Shown: in pieces, positions 1-6,350 of the stretch
How the letters are laid out: each line of letters begins with the position of its first letter
How positions within the stretch are numbered: position 1 is the first letter of the stretch
Source: a virus
Strand: one strand, 5' to 3'
Length of the DNA stretch: 58,414 nt
Virus record (IMG/VR): IMGVR_UViG_3300032304_001218
Coordinates: 1-58,414 of that record
Notes under the pieces: model-generated
The model's database searches: none
The model's input: only the letters and a program-made list of their open reading frames with translations
Told to the model about the DNA's origin: nothing
Made by a program: the position numbers and the translations under genes

Positions 1-2
1 AG

Positions 3-164
3 GAGTTTGTGGTCCAACGTGACTGGAATGATATACCTACAGGAGTTGTCAAATTTAATATTCAGCATACGCAAGGTGAATTAGCAAGAATATTTGTACA
101 TGCCCTTACTCAAGAAGAAGCAGAACGCCAAGTTGATGATTGGTTCGGTGAAGGTGTAGAATGA
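3..164 (+). CDS. Hypothetical protein, 3' part only
   Basis: An open frame enters from the left edge and ends with TGA at 162-164, giving the last 53 residues of a protein (ending in FGEGVE). The stop overlaps the ATG of the next gene in an ATGA arrangement, as throughout this gene block, which supports it as real coding sequence. The tail is rich in acidic residues and Gln and has no motif I recognise. The start and the bulk of the protein lie outside the window, so no function is offered. Confidence 0.6.
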   Translation, partial: EFVVQRDWNDIPTGVVKFNIQHTQGELARIFVHALTQEEAERQVDDWFGEGVE

Positions 165-358
165 TTGATAAAACTCCCTGGGATCGATTGAAAGAGCAAT
201 TTAAACCAGATGGCAAAGGTAGATTTAAAACTACTGATGCTATGAAGGTTGCTGTTCAAATAGATAATGAGAGAATCCAATTAGAGAAAAAGGTTCGGGG
301 ATTAAATAAAGAAATAGAAGCATATAAGCAACATTTACGGGCAGTGACAAGACAATGA
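161..358 (+). CDS. Small charged hypothetical protein (65 aa)
   Basis: A 65-residue protein rich in Lys, Arg and Glu. The second half (about residues 33-62) looks like an amphipathic helix or short coiled coil with a heptad-like pattern (ERIQLEKKVRGLNKEIEAYK). There is no signal peptide, Cys motif or catalytic signature. A GAAGG stretch about 8 bases before the ATG can serve as ribosome site. It overlaps both neighbours by four bases, so it is probably translationally coupled in the early operon. I do not recognise the family; a small nucleic-acid or protein-binding helix would fit the composition, but that is a guess. Confidence 0.6.
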   Translation: MIDKTPWDRLKEQFKPDGKGRFKTTDAMKVAVQIDNERIQLEKKVRGLNKEIEAYKQHLRAVTRQ

Positions 359-774
359 TTAAACCTCTACGTGACGACCTTATGGTGCAACAACAAGTCG
401 ACGATGCTTGGCAGCATTTTGTTGGAGTGATTATGTTGAATCAAACTGGACGAAAAGCTGTAAAGACCACATTACCCGAATTCCTATATTGGTTTCCTAC
501 AGCATTGGCACTATTACACGCAGAAGAAGAGTTTGTTAAAAGTATAATCCAACCTTTAGGCATGGTAAATGTTCGCTATAATCGTTTGATCAGAATGAGT
601 CAAGACTATTTGACTTGGGACAGAAATGATGCTACAATGTTATATGGCATTGGCAAGTATGGATCTGATTCATATGAGATCTTTTACAAACAGAATTATT
701 CCGTACAGCCAACTGATAAAGAACTGATAAGATATCTCAAGGAAGAAGTTAATAATGTTTTTGAAACTGCTTGA
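355..774 (+). CDS. MBD4-like HhH-GPD DNA glycosylase (predicted)
   Basis: A 139-residue protein resembling the C-terminal catalytic domain of MBD4, the G:T/G:U mismatch glycosylase of the HhH-GPD superfamily. Visible features are the N-terminal helix region WQHFVGVIMLNQTGRKA (20-36), PLGM (67-70), the hairpin-helix-hairpin LYGIGKYGSDSYEIF (96-110), and QPTDKEL (118-124), where Asp121 matches the catalytic Asp of the family. The four Cys of an Fe-S glycosylase are absent, as in MBD4. The methyl-CpG-binding domain is also absent, so this is a bare catalytic core. By family it should cleave the N-glycosidic bond of a mismatched or deaminated or modified pyrimidine. The assignment rests on remembered motif similarity. 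Phage enzymes that hypermodify thymine also use HhH folds, so a role in DNA modification is an alternative. Confidence 0.75.
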   Translation: MIKPLRDDLMVQQQVDDAWQHFVGVIMLNQTGRKAVKTTLPEFLYWFPTALALLHAEEEFVKSIIQPLGMVNVRYNRLIRMSQDYLTWDRNDATMLYGIGKYGSDSYEIFYKQNYSVQPTDKELIRYLKEEVNNVFETA

Positions 775-1222
775 ACGTCTGGGTCGCAAACGTATCATTT
801 TTGATCGTATTAATAACGAACCTTATCTCGAAAGATATTATCTGTTTCTCAAAGAGCGTGAACGATTTCCTTTCAATATATTTTTACACAAATTTCTAAA
901 AGGTGATCCAGACGATGTTCATGATCATCCGTGGCCCTACGCTACCTTGATTCTCAAAGGCGGATATTATGAATGGGTTCCTATTTTTAATACTGTAGGT
1001 AAAAAAATCAATGAAGTACGTCTGTGGCGCGGCCCCGGACATTTTCGTATTTGCTCTGATACATCGTATCATCGCATTGAATTAAAAACAGGAGTTACTG
1101 CTTGGACACTGTTTATGCCAGGACCCCATCGTCGTGAATGGGGATTTTTAGTTAACAATAAATGGATACAGCACGAACAGTATCTCAAGGATAGACATGA
1201 ACAAGTTGCCAATAACATATAA
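755..1222 (+). CDS. Cupin-like beta-barrel protein (155 aa)
   Basis: The segment GDPDDVHDHPWPYATLILKGGYYE (starting at residue 50) has the His-x-His followed by a Gly-rich turn and a Glu that is typical of cupin motif 1 (His56, His58, Glu73). A second His (His106 in SYHRIEL) lies where motif 2 would supply the third metal ligand. This suggests a single-domain metal-binding cupin of usual size. Cupins range from dioxygenases to isomerases and sugar-binding proteins, so the reaction cannot be named. An AAGGAAGAAG ribosome site precedes the ATG, and the start lies 20 bases inside the glycosylase gene. The next gene overlaps by 26 bases. Confidence 0.55.
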   Translation: MFLKLLERLGRKRIIFDRINNEPYLERYYLFLKERERFPFNIFLHKFLKGDPDDVHDHPWPYATLILKGGYYEWVPIFNTVGKKINEVRLWRGPGHFRICSDTSYHRIELKTGVTAWTLFMPGPHRREWGFLVNNKWIQHEQYLKDRHEQVANNI

Positions 1223-1730
1223 TGAATTAGTTCGCCTTGTAAACAAGATCTGTAGAGAAATCTTAATCAGTAATTGGAGACCGGACTATATTGTAGGTAT
1301 AACTCGCGGAGGATTAATTCCAGCGGTGATGATTAGCCAGTATCTTAATGTACCTATGCATTCACTTAATGTCACTCTGCGTGATGGAAACGAATGTGAA
1401 TCTAATTTGTGGATGGCCGAAGATGCATTTGGTTATGCCATATATGATCCTATGTGTTCAGGAAATGGACGAAAGCGGATCCTTATTGTAGATGATATCA
1501 ATGACACCGGTGCTACATTAGACTGGATTATAAATGATTGGCCAAGTGGATGTTTTCCAGATGAGCCAGCATGGAAAGAAGTATGGAATAATAATGTAAA
1601 GTTTGCTGTGATTGTAGACAATCTCGCCAGCAAATGCAGTGTTAAGATGGATTTCGTTGGCATGGAAGTCAACAAGACAGAGAACGATATATGGATTGAT
1701 TTTCCTTGGGAAGATTGGTGGACAAAATGA
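1197..1730 (+). CDS. Phosphoribosyltransferase, type I PRTase fold
   Basis: The 177-residue protein has the PRPP-binding loop ILIVDDINDTGAT (95-107), with the adjacent acidic pair and the TGAT turn that bind the ribose-5-phosphate. The upstream PPi loop GITRGGLIPA (34-43) is of the kind seen in xanthine/hypoxanthine phosphoribosyltransferases. The C-terminal WIDFPWEDWW (166-175) resembles the hydrophobic hood of that group. By family it would transfer phosphoribose from PRPP to a purine-like base, in the cytoplasm. Base specificity cannot be read from the sequence. QueE lies about 1.2 kb downstream, so a modified purine is conceivable, but this is inference. It starts inside the cupin gene and ends in an ATGA overlap. 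Confidence 0.85.
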   Translation: MNKLPITYNELVRLVNKICREILISNWRPDYIVGITRGGLIPAVMISQYLNVPMHSLNVTLRDGNECESNLWMAEDAFGYAIYDPMCSGNGRKRILIVDDINDTGATLDWIINDWPSGCFPDEPAWKEVWNNNVKFAVIVDNLASKCSVKMDFVGMEVNKTENDIWIDFPWEDWWTK

Positions 1731-1954
1731 TTGATTCTAAGATAACACTACACTGCACTGATAATAACAAAGACGTTGATGCATATGTATTAAACTATCG
1801 ACCAAAAGCACTGTTAGAAGTAGCATTTCAAACATTAAAGATACGTATGGTGTATAAAGAGAATACTCGTGTATTTTTTGGTAGTATAGGCGGGCATGAA
1901 TTTGTGATCAAGGAAGATGATTTGCCGAAAGAACGCAAGGAGTTTCAACGATGA
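1727..1954 (+). CDS. Hypothetical protein (75 aa)
   Basis: A 75-residue protein starting MIDSKITLHC. I chose the ATG at 1727 rather than an in-frame ATG 21 bases upstream because 1727 forms the ATGA overlap with the phosphoribosyltransferase stop that is used throughout this block. It contains one Cys, alternates beta-prone and charged stretches, and ends in a basic tail (KERKEFQR). No domain is recognised. The following HIT gene begins in a four-base overlap, so the two are likely co-translated. Confidence 0.6.
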   Translation: MIDSKITLHCTDNNKDVDAYVLNYRPKALLEVAFQTLKIRMVYKENTRVFFGSIGGHEFVIKEDDLPKERKEFQR

Positions 1955-2346
1955 AAACTGTTCAAAAAATTATAAATTCTGAACCAGCCTGTATAGATGA
2001 TAGTGTTAATGCACCTTGGACTGATCTCGAACTTGAAGATTTTCATGTCAAGGTATTTAGTGATGCGTATCCTGTCACCCCCGGGCATAAATTATATGTG
2101 CCGCAATATAACAATATAGATGTTCTCAGAGATGCTGTCGTAGATGCTGTATCTCGTGGACTCAAAGGTATAGAAAACGGAGAATGGGATGGATTTAATG
2201 TAGGGATGAATATAGGCGCTGTTGCTGGACAGACCTGTGCTTGGCCTCATGTGCATCTTATTCCTAGGCGACAAGGAGATATGGAAGATCCTAGAGGAGG
2301 TGTTCGACATGTGATTCCGGAACGAGGTAATTACAAAAAATGGTAA
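1951..2346 (+). CDS. HIT-family nucleotide hydrolase/transferase-like protein
   Basis: A 131-residue protein with the HIT core: TPGHKLYVP (43-51), GFNVGMNIGAVAGQT (81-95), then the triad region WPHVHLIPRR (98-107) and the family tail GDMEDPRGGVRHVIP (109-123). HIT proteins hydrolyse or transfer nucleoside monophosphates from dinucleotides such as Ap4A. The usual motif is H-phi-H-phi-H. Here the first His position is Trp98, while the nucleophile position (His100) and the last His (His102) remain, so catalysis may be kept with altered leaving-group or substrate contacts. Length is normal for a single HIT domain. It overlaps the next gene by seven bases. Confidence 0.85.
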   Translation: MKTVQKIINSEPACIDDSVNAPWTDLELEDFHVKVFSDAYPVTPGHKLYVPQYNNIDVLRDAVVDAVSRGLKGIENGEWDGFNVGMNIGAVAGQTCAWPHVHLIPRRQGDMEDPRGGVRHVIPERGNYKKW

Positions 2347-2540
2347 TTGTGCATATACCGTGGAATCCTAAGGCAAGTAACATTCCTATATGGAATCAAA
2401 TCACAGCATCGATCATGGAACGGTTTGGTCTTCCAGGTTACAAGTATACTACTGAAATCACAGAGAATTATATGAATTTTCATTTTCAAGACGATCATGA
2501 AGGATTGATCTGTCAACTTTTAGTCAGCGATTACATATGA
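2340..2540 (+). CDS. Hypothetical protein (66 aa)
   Basis: A short protein starting MVIVHIPWNP, with a central MERFGLPG turn and an acidic, aromatic C-terminal half. There is no membrane segment, Cys pair or known motif. It begins inside the last codons of the HIT gene and ends in a four-base ATGA overlap with the next gene, which argues that it is translated. It recalls small uncharacterised genes of marine T4-like phages, but I cannot name a family. Confidence 0.55.
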   Translation: MVIVHIPWNPKASNIPIWNQITASIMERFGLPGYKYTTEITENYMNFHFQDDHEGLICQLLVSDYI

Positions 2541-2755
2541 AAGATATCTCTATAGTGATCATTGTACTGTTGACTATATTCTTAATGGCAATGATCTATT
2601 GGGACAGCCCCAATGAGAAATGGATCAGTTGTAGAGATGTAGATTTTCTGCCCGATGTGCCTCCCGAAGTACGTGCAGAGTGTAGAAAAATAACCAAAGA
2701 TCGATTAGATCAACAACGTGATCAAGAACAAGATAGAGCAAGGGTAAGAACATGA
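2537..2755 (+). CDS. Small single-pass membrane protein (72 aa)
   Basis: Residues 5-22 (ISIVIIVLLTIFLMAMIY) form one clear hydrophobic segment directly after a short MKD start, so this is an N-terminal anchor or uncleaved signal. The rest (residues 23-72) is hydrophilic, with two Cys (at about 32 and 49) and a highly charged tail rich in Gln, Arg and Asp. The topology is probably tail outside. The two Cys could form a disulphide if the tail is periplasmic. It overlaps both neighbours by four bases. The function is unknown; small phage membrane proteins often alter the envelope or lysis timing, but nothing here proves that. Confidence 0.6.
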   Translation: MKDISIVIIVLLTIFLMAMIYWDSPNEKWISCRDVDFLPDVPPEVRAECRKITKDRLDQQRDQEQDRARVRT

Positions 2756-2916
2756 GTACATGGACACTGACTGTGGAAGAAGATTTAGTTACTGGAGATT
2801 GTATTTTAACATTTCCTCCAGACCTATTAGAGCAAGCAGGGTGGAAAGAGGGCGACATATTAGAGTGGAAGGATCTAGAAGACGGTTCTTGGCTTTTAGA
2901 AAAAAAGAGTGTATAA
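2752..2916 (+). CDS. SpoVT/AbrB-like small protein (54 aa)
   Basis: A 54-residue protein starting MSTWTLTVEE, overlapping the previous gene by ATGA and ending at TAA 2914-2916. The pattern of beta strand, then ILTFPPDLLEQAGWKEGDILEW (18-39), then SWLLEKK is the swapped-hairpin AbrB/MazE layout: polar strand, 'P..lL...GW..GD.lew' and a final strand. Very similar small proteins occur in T4-like cyanophages. By fold it could bind DNA as a dimer. Neither a toxin partner nor an operator is visible next to it. The stop codon lies within the -10 hexamer of the promoter proposed for queE. Confidence 0.6.
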   Translation: MSTWTLTVEEDLVTGDCILTFPPDLLEQAGWKEGDILEWKDLEDGSWLLEKKSV

Positions 2917-2917
2917 T
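2889..2917 (+). promoter_or_regulatory. Sigma-70-type promoter abutting queE
   Basis: TTGGCT (2889-2894, four of six matches to TTGACA) stands 17 bases before a perfect TATAAT (2912-2917). Only five bases separate the -10 from the queE ATG at 2923, so transcription from here would start at or next to the ATG. No good Shine-Dalgarno sequence lies at the proper distance; the nearest GAG is 13 bases upstream. Confidence 0.5.
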
Positions 2918-2922
2918 AAATT

Positions 2923-3792
2923 ATGAGTAAAATTAAAATTGCAGAGCTGTTTTACAGTATACAAGGCGAAGGACGCTATATGGGCGTTCCTTCTGTTTTC
3001 CTACGCACATTTGGTTGTAACTTTAAATGTCAAGGCTTTGGTATGCCTCGTGACACAATCAGTATTGAGGCAGACGATATTGCATACACACACGCAAATA
3101 TCGAGTTATTTCAAAAATATGAAGACTTGCCGTTAGTAAGCACAGGCTGTGATAGTTATGCTAGTTGGCATCCTGCGTTCAAAGAGTTATCGCCATTGCT
3201 TACTAGCGATGCTATTGTAGAACGTACTATGGAAATTCTTCCTGGTAACAAATGGGGCGATGCTCACTTGGTTATTACAGGCGGAGAGCCTTTGCTAGGT
3301 TGGCAACGTGCTTATCCGGACTTGTTGAATCATCCTAAGATGGCAGGATTGAAGGAAATCACATTTGAAACAAATGGTACTCAAAAGTTAAGCCCAGAGT
3401 TTAAAGAATATCTACACAACTGGAGAATGCCAGAGATCGGTCATGTTCCAACAAAAGAAATTACATTTAGTGTAAGTGCTAAACTTCCATGTAGTGGTGA
3501 GAAGTGGGAAGAAGCAATTCTTCCAGAAGTAGTTTGCGAGTACGAAGAAGTTGGTACTGCGTATTTGAAGTTTGTTATTGCTACAGAACAAGACTTTGCT
3601 GACGCAGAGTGTGCTATCGCCGCTTATCGTACAGCAGGATTTAAAGGTCATGTTTATCTAATGCCTGTTGGCGGTGTTGAAAGCGTATACGCACTAAACA
3701 ATCGTAACGTAGCAGACTTAGCTATGAAGAATGGCTTACGCTACAGTGATAGATTACAAGTACCGTTATTTAAAAATGAATGGGGAACTTAA
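2923..3792 (+). CDS. queE: 7-carboxy-7-deazaguanine synthase (radical SAM)
   Basis: QueE converts 6-carboxy-tetrahydropterin to 7-carboxy-7-deazaguanine, the radical-SAM step of the preQ0/queuosine pathway. Diagnostic parts are SIQGEGRYMGVPSVFLRT (12-29), the cluster Cys32 and Cys36 in GCNFKCQGF, VITGGEPLL (starting near 116) and FETNGT. The third cluster Cys is not two residues after Cys36. It appears as Cys76 in TGCDSYASW, which aligns with the CDT..W segment of bacterial QueE, so there are 39 residues between Cys36 and Cys76. I associate this layout with a phage QueE subfamily. No folE, queD or queC is seen in this window, so it must use a host intermediate, have partners elsewhere in the genome, or act alone. 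It probably has its own promoter just upstream. Confidence 0.9.
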   Translation: MSKIKIAELFYSIQGEGRYMGVPSVFLRTFGCNFKCQGFGMPRDTISIEADDIAYTHANIELFQKYEDLPLVSTGCDSYASWHPAFKELSPLLTSDAIVERTMEILPGNKWGDAHLVITGGEPLLGWQRAYPDLLNHPKMAGLKEITFETNGTQKLSPEFKEYLHNWRMPEIGHVPTKEITFSVSAKLPCSGEKWEEAILPEVVCEYEEVGTAYLKFVIATEQDFADAECAIAAYRTAGFKGHVYLMPVGGVESVYALNNRNVADLAMKNGLRYSDRLQVPLFKNEWGT

Positions 3793-3998
3793 TGGAAACT
3801 AAAAAACGAACTGTAGTAAGGATGCTCACCTATCGGTTAACTGCCTGGGCATTCACTATTTTATGGACTTATATGTTTACCGGCAACATTGCTAACGCTA
3901 CCGGATTTGCCACCGCATTACATATTCTTCTCAGTATTGATTACTATATTCACGAACGTATTTGGCTTAAAATTAAATGGGGTAAAGTTGATGCATAA
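3792..3998 (+). CDS. DUF2061 membrane protein (68 aa)
   Basis: A short protein starting METKKRTVVRML. I place the start at 3792, in a TAATG overlap with the queE stop, rather than at the in-frame ATG twelve bases upstream. It shows the DUF2061 pattern: a basic N-terminus, the motif YRLTAW, two hydrophobic segments (about residues 15-31 and 35-51), then YYIHERIWLKIKWG. DUF2061 proteins are small predicted inner-membrane proteins of unknown function found in bacteria and in T4-like phages. The next gene begins inside its last codons. Confidence 0.75.
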   Translation: METKKRTVVRMLTYRLTAWAFTILWTYMFTGNIANATGFATALHILLSIDYYIHERIWLKIKWGKVDA

Positions 3999-4176
3999 TG
4001 TCAGCTATTATTCTCATAATGATAGATACAGTGCTGTTTGGACCTTGAGATTCAAAGGAATTTATGCTTCTCTACGTCGAAATAAAGCAACAAAGACTTG
4101 GCATTTTTTTATTATGAGAATTACTGACTTAGATATTCTAGGTCTATATCACGAAATAGGATGGAAAATAAAATAA
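3991..4176 (+). CDS. Hypothetical protein (61 aa)
   Basis: A 61-residue protein starting MHNVSYYSHN at 3991, overlapping the end of the DUF2061 gene by eight bases and ending in a TAATG junction with the next gene. It is rich in Tyr, Trp, Arg and Lys (for example YASLRRNKATKTWHFF), with a net positive charge and no membrane segment. The tight junctions on both sides support translation. No family is recognised. Confidence 0.5.
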   Translation: MHNVSYYSHNDRYSAVWTLRFKGIYASLRRNKATKTWHFFIMRITDLDILGLYHEIGWKIK

Positions 4177-4616
4177 TGAAAAAATTTATAGAACGATTAT
4201 TTGGTATTGACAAGATCAGAGCAGAAGCTGAACGATCTATAGTCGTCGCAGCAGAAGCTGCTGAAGCAGCCAAAACAGCCATTGCGGCTGCTGAACGTGC
4301 CGCAGAAGCAGAAGCGCAGGCCAAACTATCACCAAAAGAACGTGCAACACGCAAAAAAGAACCTTGGGTTGGTGTACTCGAAACACATGTCAACAAAGAC
4401 AATGTACGTAATGGCTTTTTTGAGCTTGACTGGAATGACCTTTTTGTGTTAAAATTAAAGCAAGAAGGATACGGTGAAGACGGTGACAAGGACGAAGAAA
4501 TCGTAGATCGTTGGTTCCGTGAACTGTGTGCCAATGTAGTAGTTGATGGTGATTTTGGCGGTCCTGTAAACACAGGCTTAATTGATATTAAAACAGTGAA
4601 GAAAGATAATCTATGA
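4176..4616 (+). CDS. Conserved T4-like phage protein with Ala/Glu-rich helix (146 aa)
   Basis: It starts MKKFIERLFGIDK; I use the ATG at 4176 (TAATG with the previous stop) instead of an in-frame ATG 15 bases earlier. Residues 14-55 form a long Ala/Glu-rich helix, probably a coiled coil. The C-terminal part contains KEPWVGVLETHVNKDNVRNG, then FFELDWND and EEIVDRWFREL, which I recall as a conserved block in marine T4-like phages. The function is unknown. It precedes the RNase H-like nuclease and overlaps it by four bases, so a replication-related role is possible but unproven. Confidence 0.7.
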   Translation: MKKFIERLFGIDKIRAEAERSIVVAAEAAEAAKTAIAAAERAAEAEAQAKLSPKERATRKKEPWVGVLETHVNKDNVRNGFFELDWNDLFVLKLKQEGYGEDGDKDEEIVDRWFRELCANVVVDGDFGGPVNTGLIDIKTVKKDNL

Positions 4617-5599
4617 CATATATCTTAGTTGATACAGCAAACACATTCTTTCGTGCTCGTCACGTTATCAACGGTGATGCTGATATCAAACTAGGCATGG
4701 CATTCCACATTACATTAAACAGTATTCGCAAGGCATGGCAGCAGTTCGAAGGTAGCCATGTTATTTTCTGTTTAGAAGGTAGATCGTGGCGTAAAGATTA
4801 TTATGCTCCTTACAAGCGTAATCGGTCCGATGCTCGTGCCGCACATACAGAACGTGAGCAGGAAGAAGATCGCATATTCTGGGAAGCGTTTGATACGTTT
4901 AAAGAATTTATAACAGACAAGACAAACTGCACTGTATTACAGAATCCGCAGTTAGAGGCTGATGATCTAATTGCAGGATGGATACAGACTCATCCGAATG
5001 ACAAACATGTGATTATCAGCACAGACACAGACTTTGTTCAATTGATTGCACCCAATGTCACACAATATAACGGTGTCATGGAACATGTTATCACACACGA
5101 AGGAATATTTGATGACAAAGGCAAAGCAGTCATTGACAAAAAAACACAAGAGCCGAAAGCAGCACCCAATCCAGAATGGTTGTTGTTTGAAAAATGCATG
5201 CGTGGTGATACCAGTGATAATGTCTTCTCGGCGTATCCAGGTGTGCGTACTAAAGGCACAAGCAAAAAAGTGGGTCTTAGTGAAGCGTTCGAAGATCGTA
5301 ACAGCAAAGGATATGCATGGAACAATCTCATGTTACAGAGATGGTCTGATCACGAAGGCAAAGAACATAGAGTTTTAGAAGATTATGAACGCAATCGTCG
5401 ACTGATTGATCTTAGTCATCAGCCAGACGATATCAAAGAGATAATCGTAAATACAATTTCTTCAGCCACTGCAGAGCAAAAGGACATCAGTCAAGTCGGT
5501 ATAAGATTAATCAAGTTTTGCAATTTGTGGGATTTGAAAAAGATTGCTGATCAAGCACATAGTTATGCAGAACCACTCAATGCGAGGTATACACAATGA
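4613..5599 (+). CDS. rnh: RNase H-like 5'-3' flap/exonuclease (T4 Rnh type)
   Basis: A 328-residue protein of the FEN/5'-nuclease family, close to T4 RNase H in size (about 305 residues). The metal-binding acidic residues are placed as expected: Asp7 in ILVDTANT, the Arg/Lys-rich arch region YAPYKRNR (64-71), EADD (115-118), STDTDF (136-141), and GDTSDN (198-203) for the second metal. The family removes RNA primers and 5' flaps on the lagging strand together with gp32 and gp45. A helix-hairpin-helix region follows the GDTSDN motif. It is flanked by four-base overlaps on both sides, so it is expressed as part of the early/middle operon. Confidence 0.9.
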   Translation: MTYILVDTANTFFRARHVINGDADIKLGMAFHITLNSIRKAWQQFEGSHVIFCLEGRSWRKDYYAPYKRNRSDARAAHTEREQEEDRIFWEAFDTFKEFITDKTNCTVLQNPQLEADDLIAGWIQTHPNDKHVIISTDTDFVQLIAPNVTQYNGVMEHVITHEGIFDDKGKAVIDKKTQEPKAAPNPEWLLFEKCMRGDTSDNVFSAYPGVRTKGTSKKVGLSEAFEDRNSKGYAWNNLMLQRWSDHEGKEHRVLEDYERNRRLIDLSHQPDDIKEIIVNTISSATAEQKDISQVGIRLIKFCNLWDLKKIADQAHSYAEPLNARYTQ

Positions 5600-6072
5600 C
5601 AGATATACATGCTAAACCAATTATTGCAAATAAATTTTGGATCGTAGAATCAAATGGTGAGAAGATTGCCACTCTGAGAAAAGACGACGACAATAGATTT
5701 GTTATGAGTAATGAGACTGGTATAAAAATCTATGAGACTAAAGATAGTTTAACCAAACAGTTCGGTAAAAAGTTTTTTACTGTAAAGATTGTTAAAGAGT
5801 CTGACACAGCACTACCCAATGAAGTTCATGGATATGCCACAAGTACTGAACCACACAATGCCATGTTCGATATTCGAAAGAAATTACCTCTATTCACAAA
5901 AAGCAGTGATTCTAAAAGCCTTTATTGTGCAGGCTACTACTGTATAAAATTCGAGAAAGGGTGGGTCAAGAGCTTTTGTCCTAAAAAGATCACCCTTGAA
6001 CGCTATCCGTATCAAGGACCATTTAAGACTGAACTTGAAATGAAACTGGTATTAGCCAATGTCACAAAATAA
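5596..6072 (+). CDS. Hypothetical protein (158 aa)
   Basis: A 158-residue soluble protein starting MTDIHAKPII. It has an N-terminal beta-rich section (FWIVESNGEKIATLRKD), a middle section ending PNEVHGYATS and a Cys-containing segment LYCAGYYCIKFEKGWVKSFCPK (from about residue 108). The three Cys are not spaced like a zinc ribbon. Similar proteins, in the same position after the nuclease gene, occur in T4-like cyanophages as conserved hypotheticals. It overlaps the rnh gene by ATGA and the next gene by 14 bases. Confidence 0.6.
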   Translation: MTDIHAKPIIANKFWIVESNGEKIATLRKDDDNRFVMSNETGIKIYETKDSLTKQFGKKFFTVKIVKESDTALPNEVHGYATSTEPHNAMFDIRKKLPLFTKSSDSKSLYCAGYYCIKFEKGWVKSFCPKKITLERYPYQGPFKTELEMKLVLANVTK

Positions 6073-6307
6073 TTTACCAGAAACACTTCCTACGGTACAA
6101 AAACTTATTGCACGAATCAGTGTAGCTGATCGTAGTCAACAGAAAGAAATACGCATCAGTATACAAGAGGCCAGAGATCTTACTACAGAACTAGCACTGC
6201 TAACAGCCAAACTAGGAAGCACCGTTAGCGAAATACATCAAATGTTAGCTGCAATTAAGGAATCTACCACTCAAATAGACGTTAAATTCGACGGCGGGCA
6301 GTTCTAA
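6059..6307 (+). CDS. Small helical hypothetical protein (82 aa)
   Basis: An 82-residue, mainly helical protein. Residues 10-68 carry a continuous amphipathic pattern (VQKLIARISVADRSQQKEI, LTTELALLTAKLGSTVSEI), suggesting a coiled coil or helical bundle, and the end is short and acidic (VKFDGGQF). It starts inside the previous gene. It is the last gene before the first late-type promoter on this strand, so it probably ends the early/middle unit. No family is recognised. Confidence 0.6.
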   Translation: MSQNNLPETLPTVQKLIARISVADRSQQKEIRISIQEARDLTTELALLTAKLGSTVSEIHQMLAAIKESTTQIDVKFDGGQF

Positions 6308-6312
6308 AAAAA

Positions 6313-6320
6313 CATAAATA
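6313..6320 (+). promoter_or_regulatory. T4-type late promoter octamer (CATAAATA)
   Basis: CATAAATA, one mismatch from the T4 gp55-dependent TATAAATA element, lies in the 41-base gap between genes. T4 late promoters start transcription about six bases after the octamer, here near 6326-6327. That is inside the 5' arm of the inverted repeat that masks the next ribosome site. Confidence 0.6.
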
Positions 6321-6350
6321 TATACGTGGTTAATTAGGAAACACGTATAT
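6320..6350 (+). promoter_or_regulatory. Ribosome-site hairpin, T4 gene e/soc style
   Basis: ATATACGTG (6320-6328) and CACGTATAT (6342-6350) are a perfect nine-base inverted repeat around the loop GTTAATTAGGAAA. The loop holds the only Shine-Dalgarno sequence (AGGAA, 6336-6340), and the 3' arm includes the first two bases of the ATG at 6349. Read-through transcripts could fold this stem and hide the start. A transcript begun at the overlapping late promoter lacks most of the 5' arm and could not. Confidence 0.6.

Noticed and set aside
4121-4573. Minus-strand frame of 150 codons opposite the Ala/Glu-rich gene
   Set aside because: Ser/Ala-rich mirror of the Ala/Glu helix with no promoter; the plus-strand gene has conserved blocks and proper junctions.
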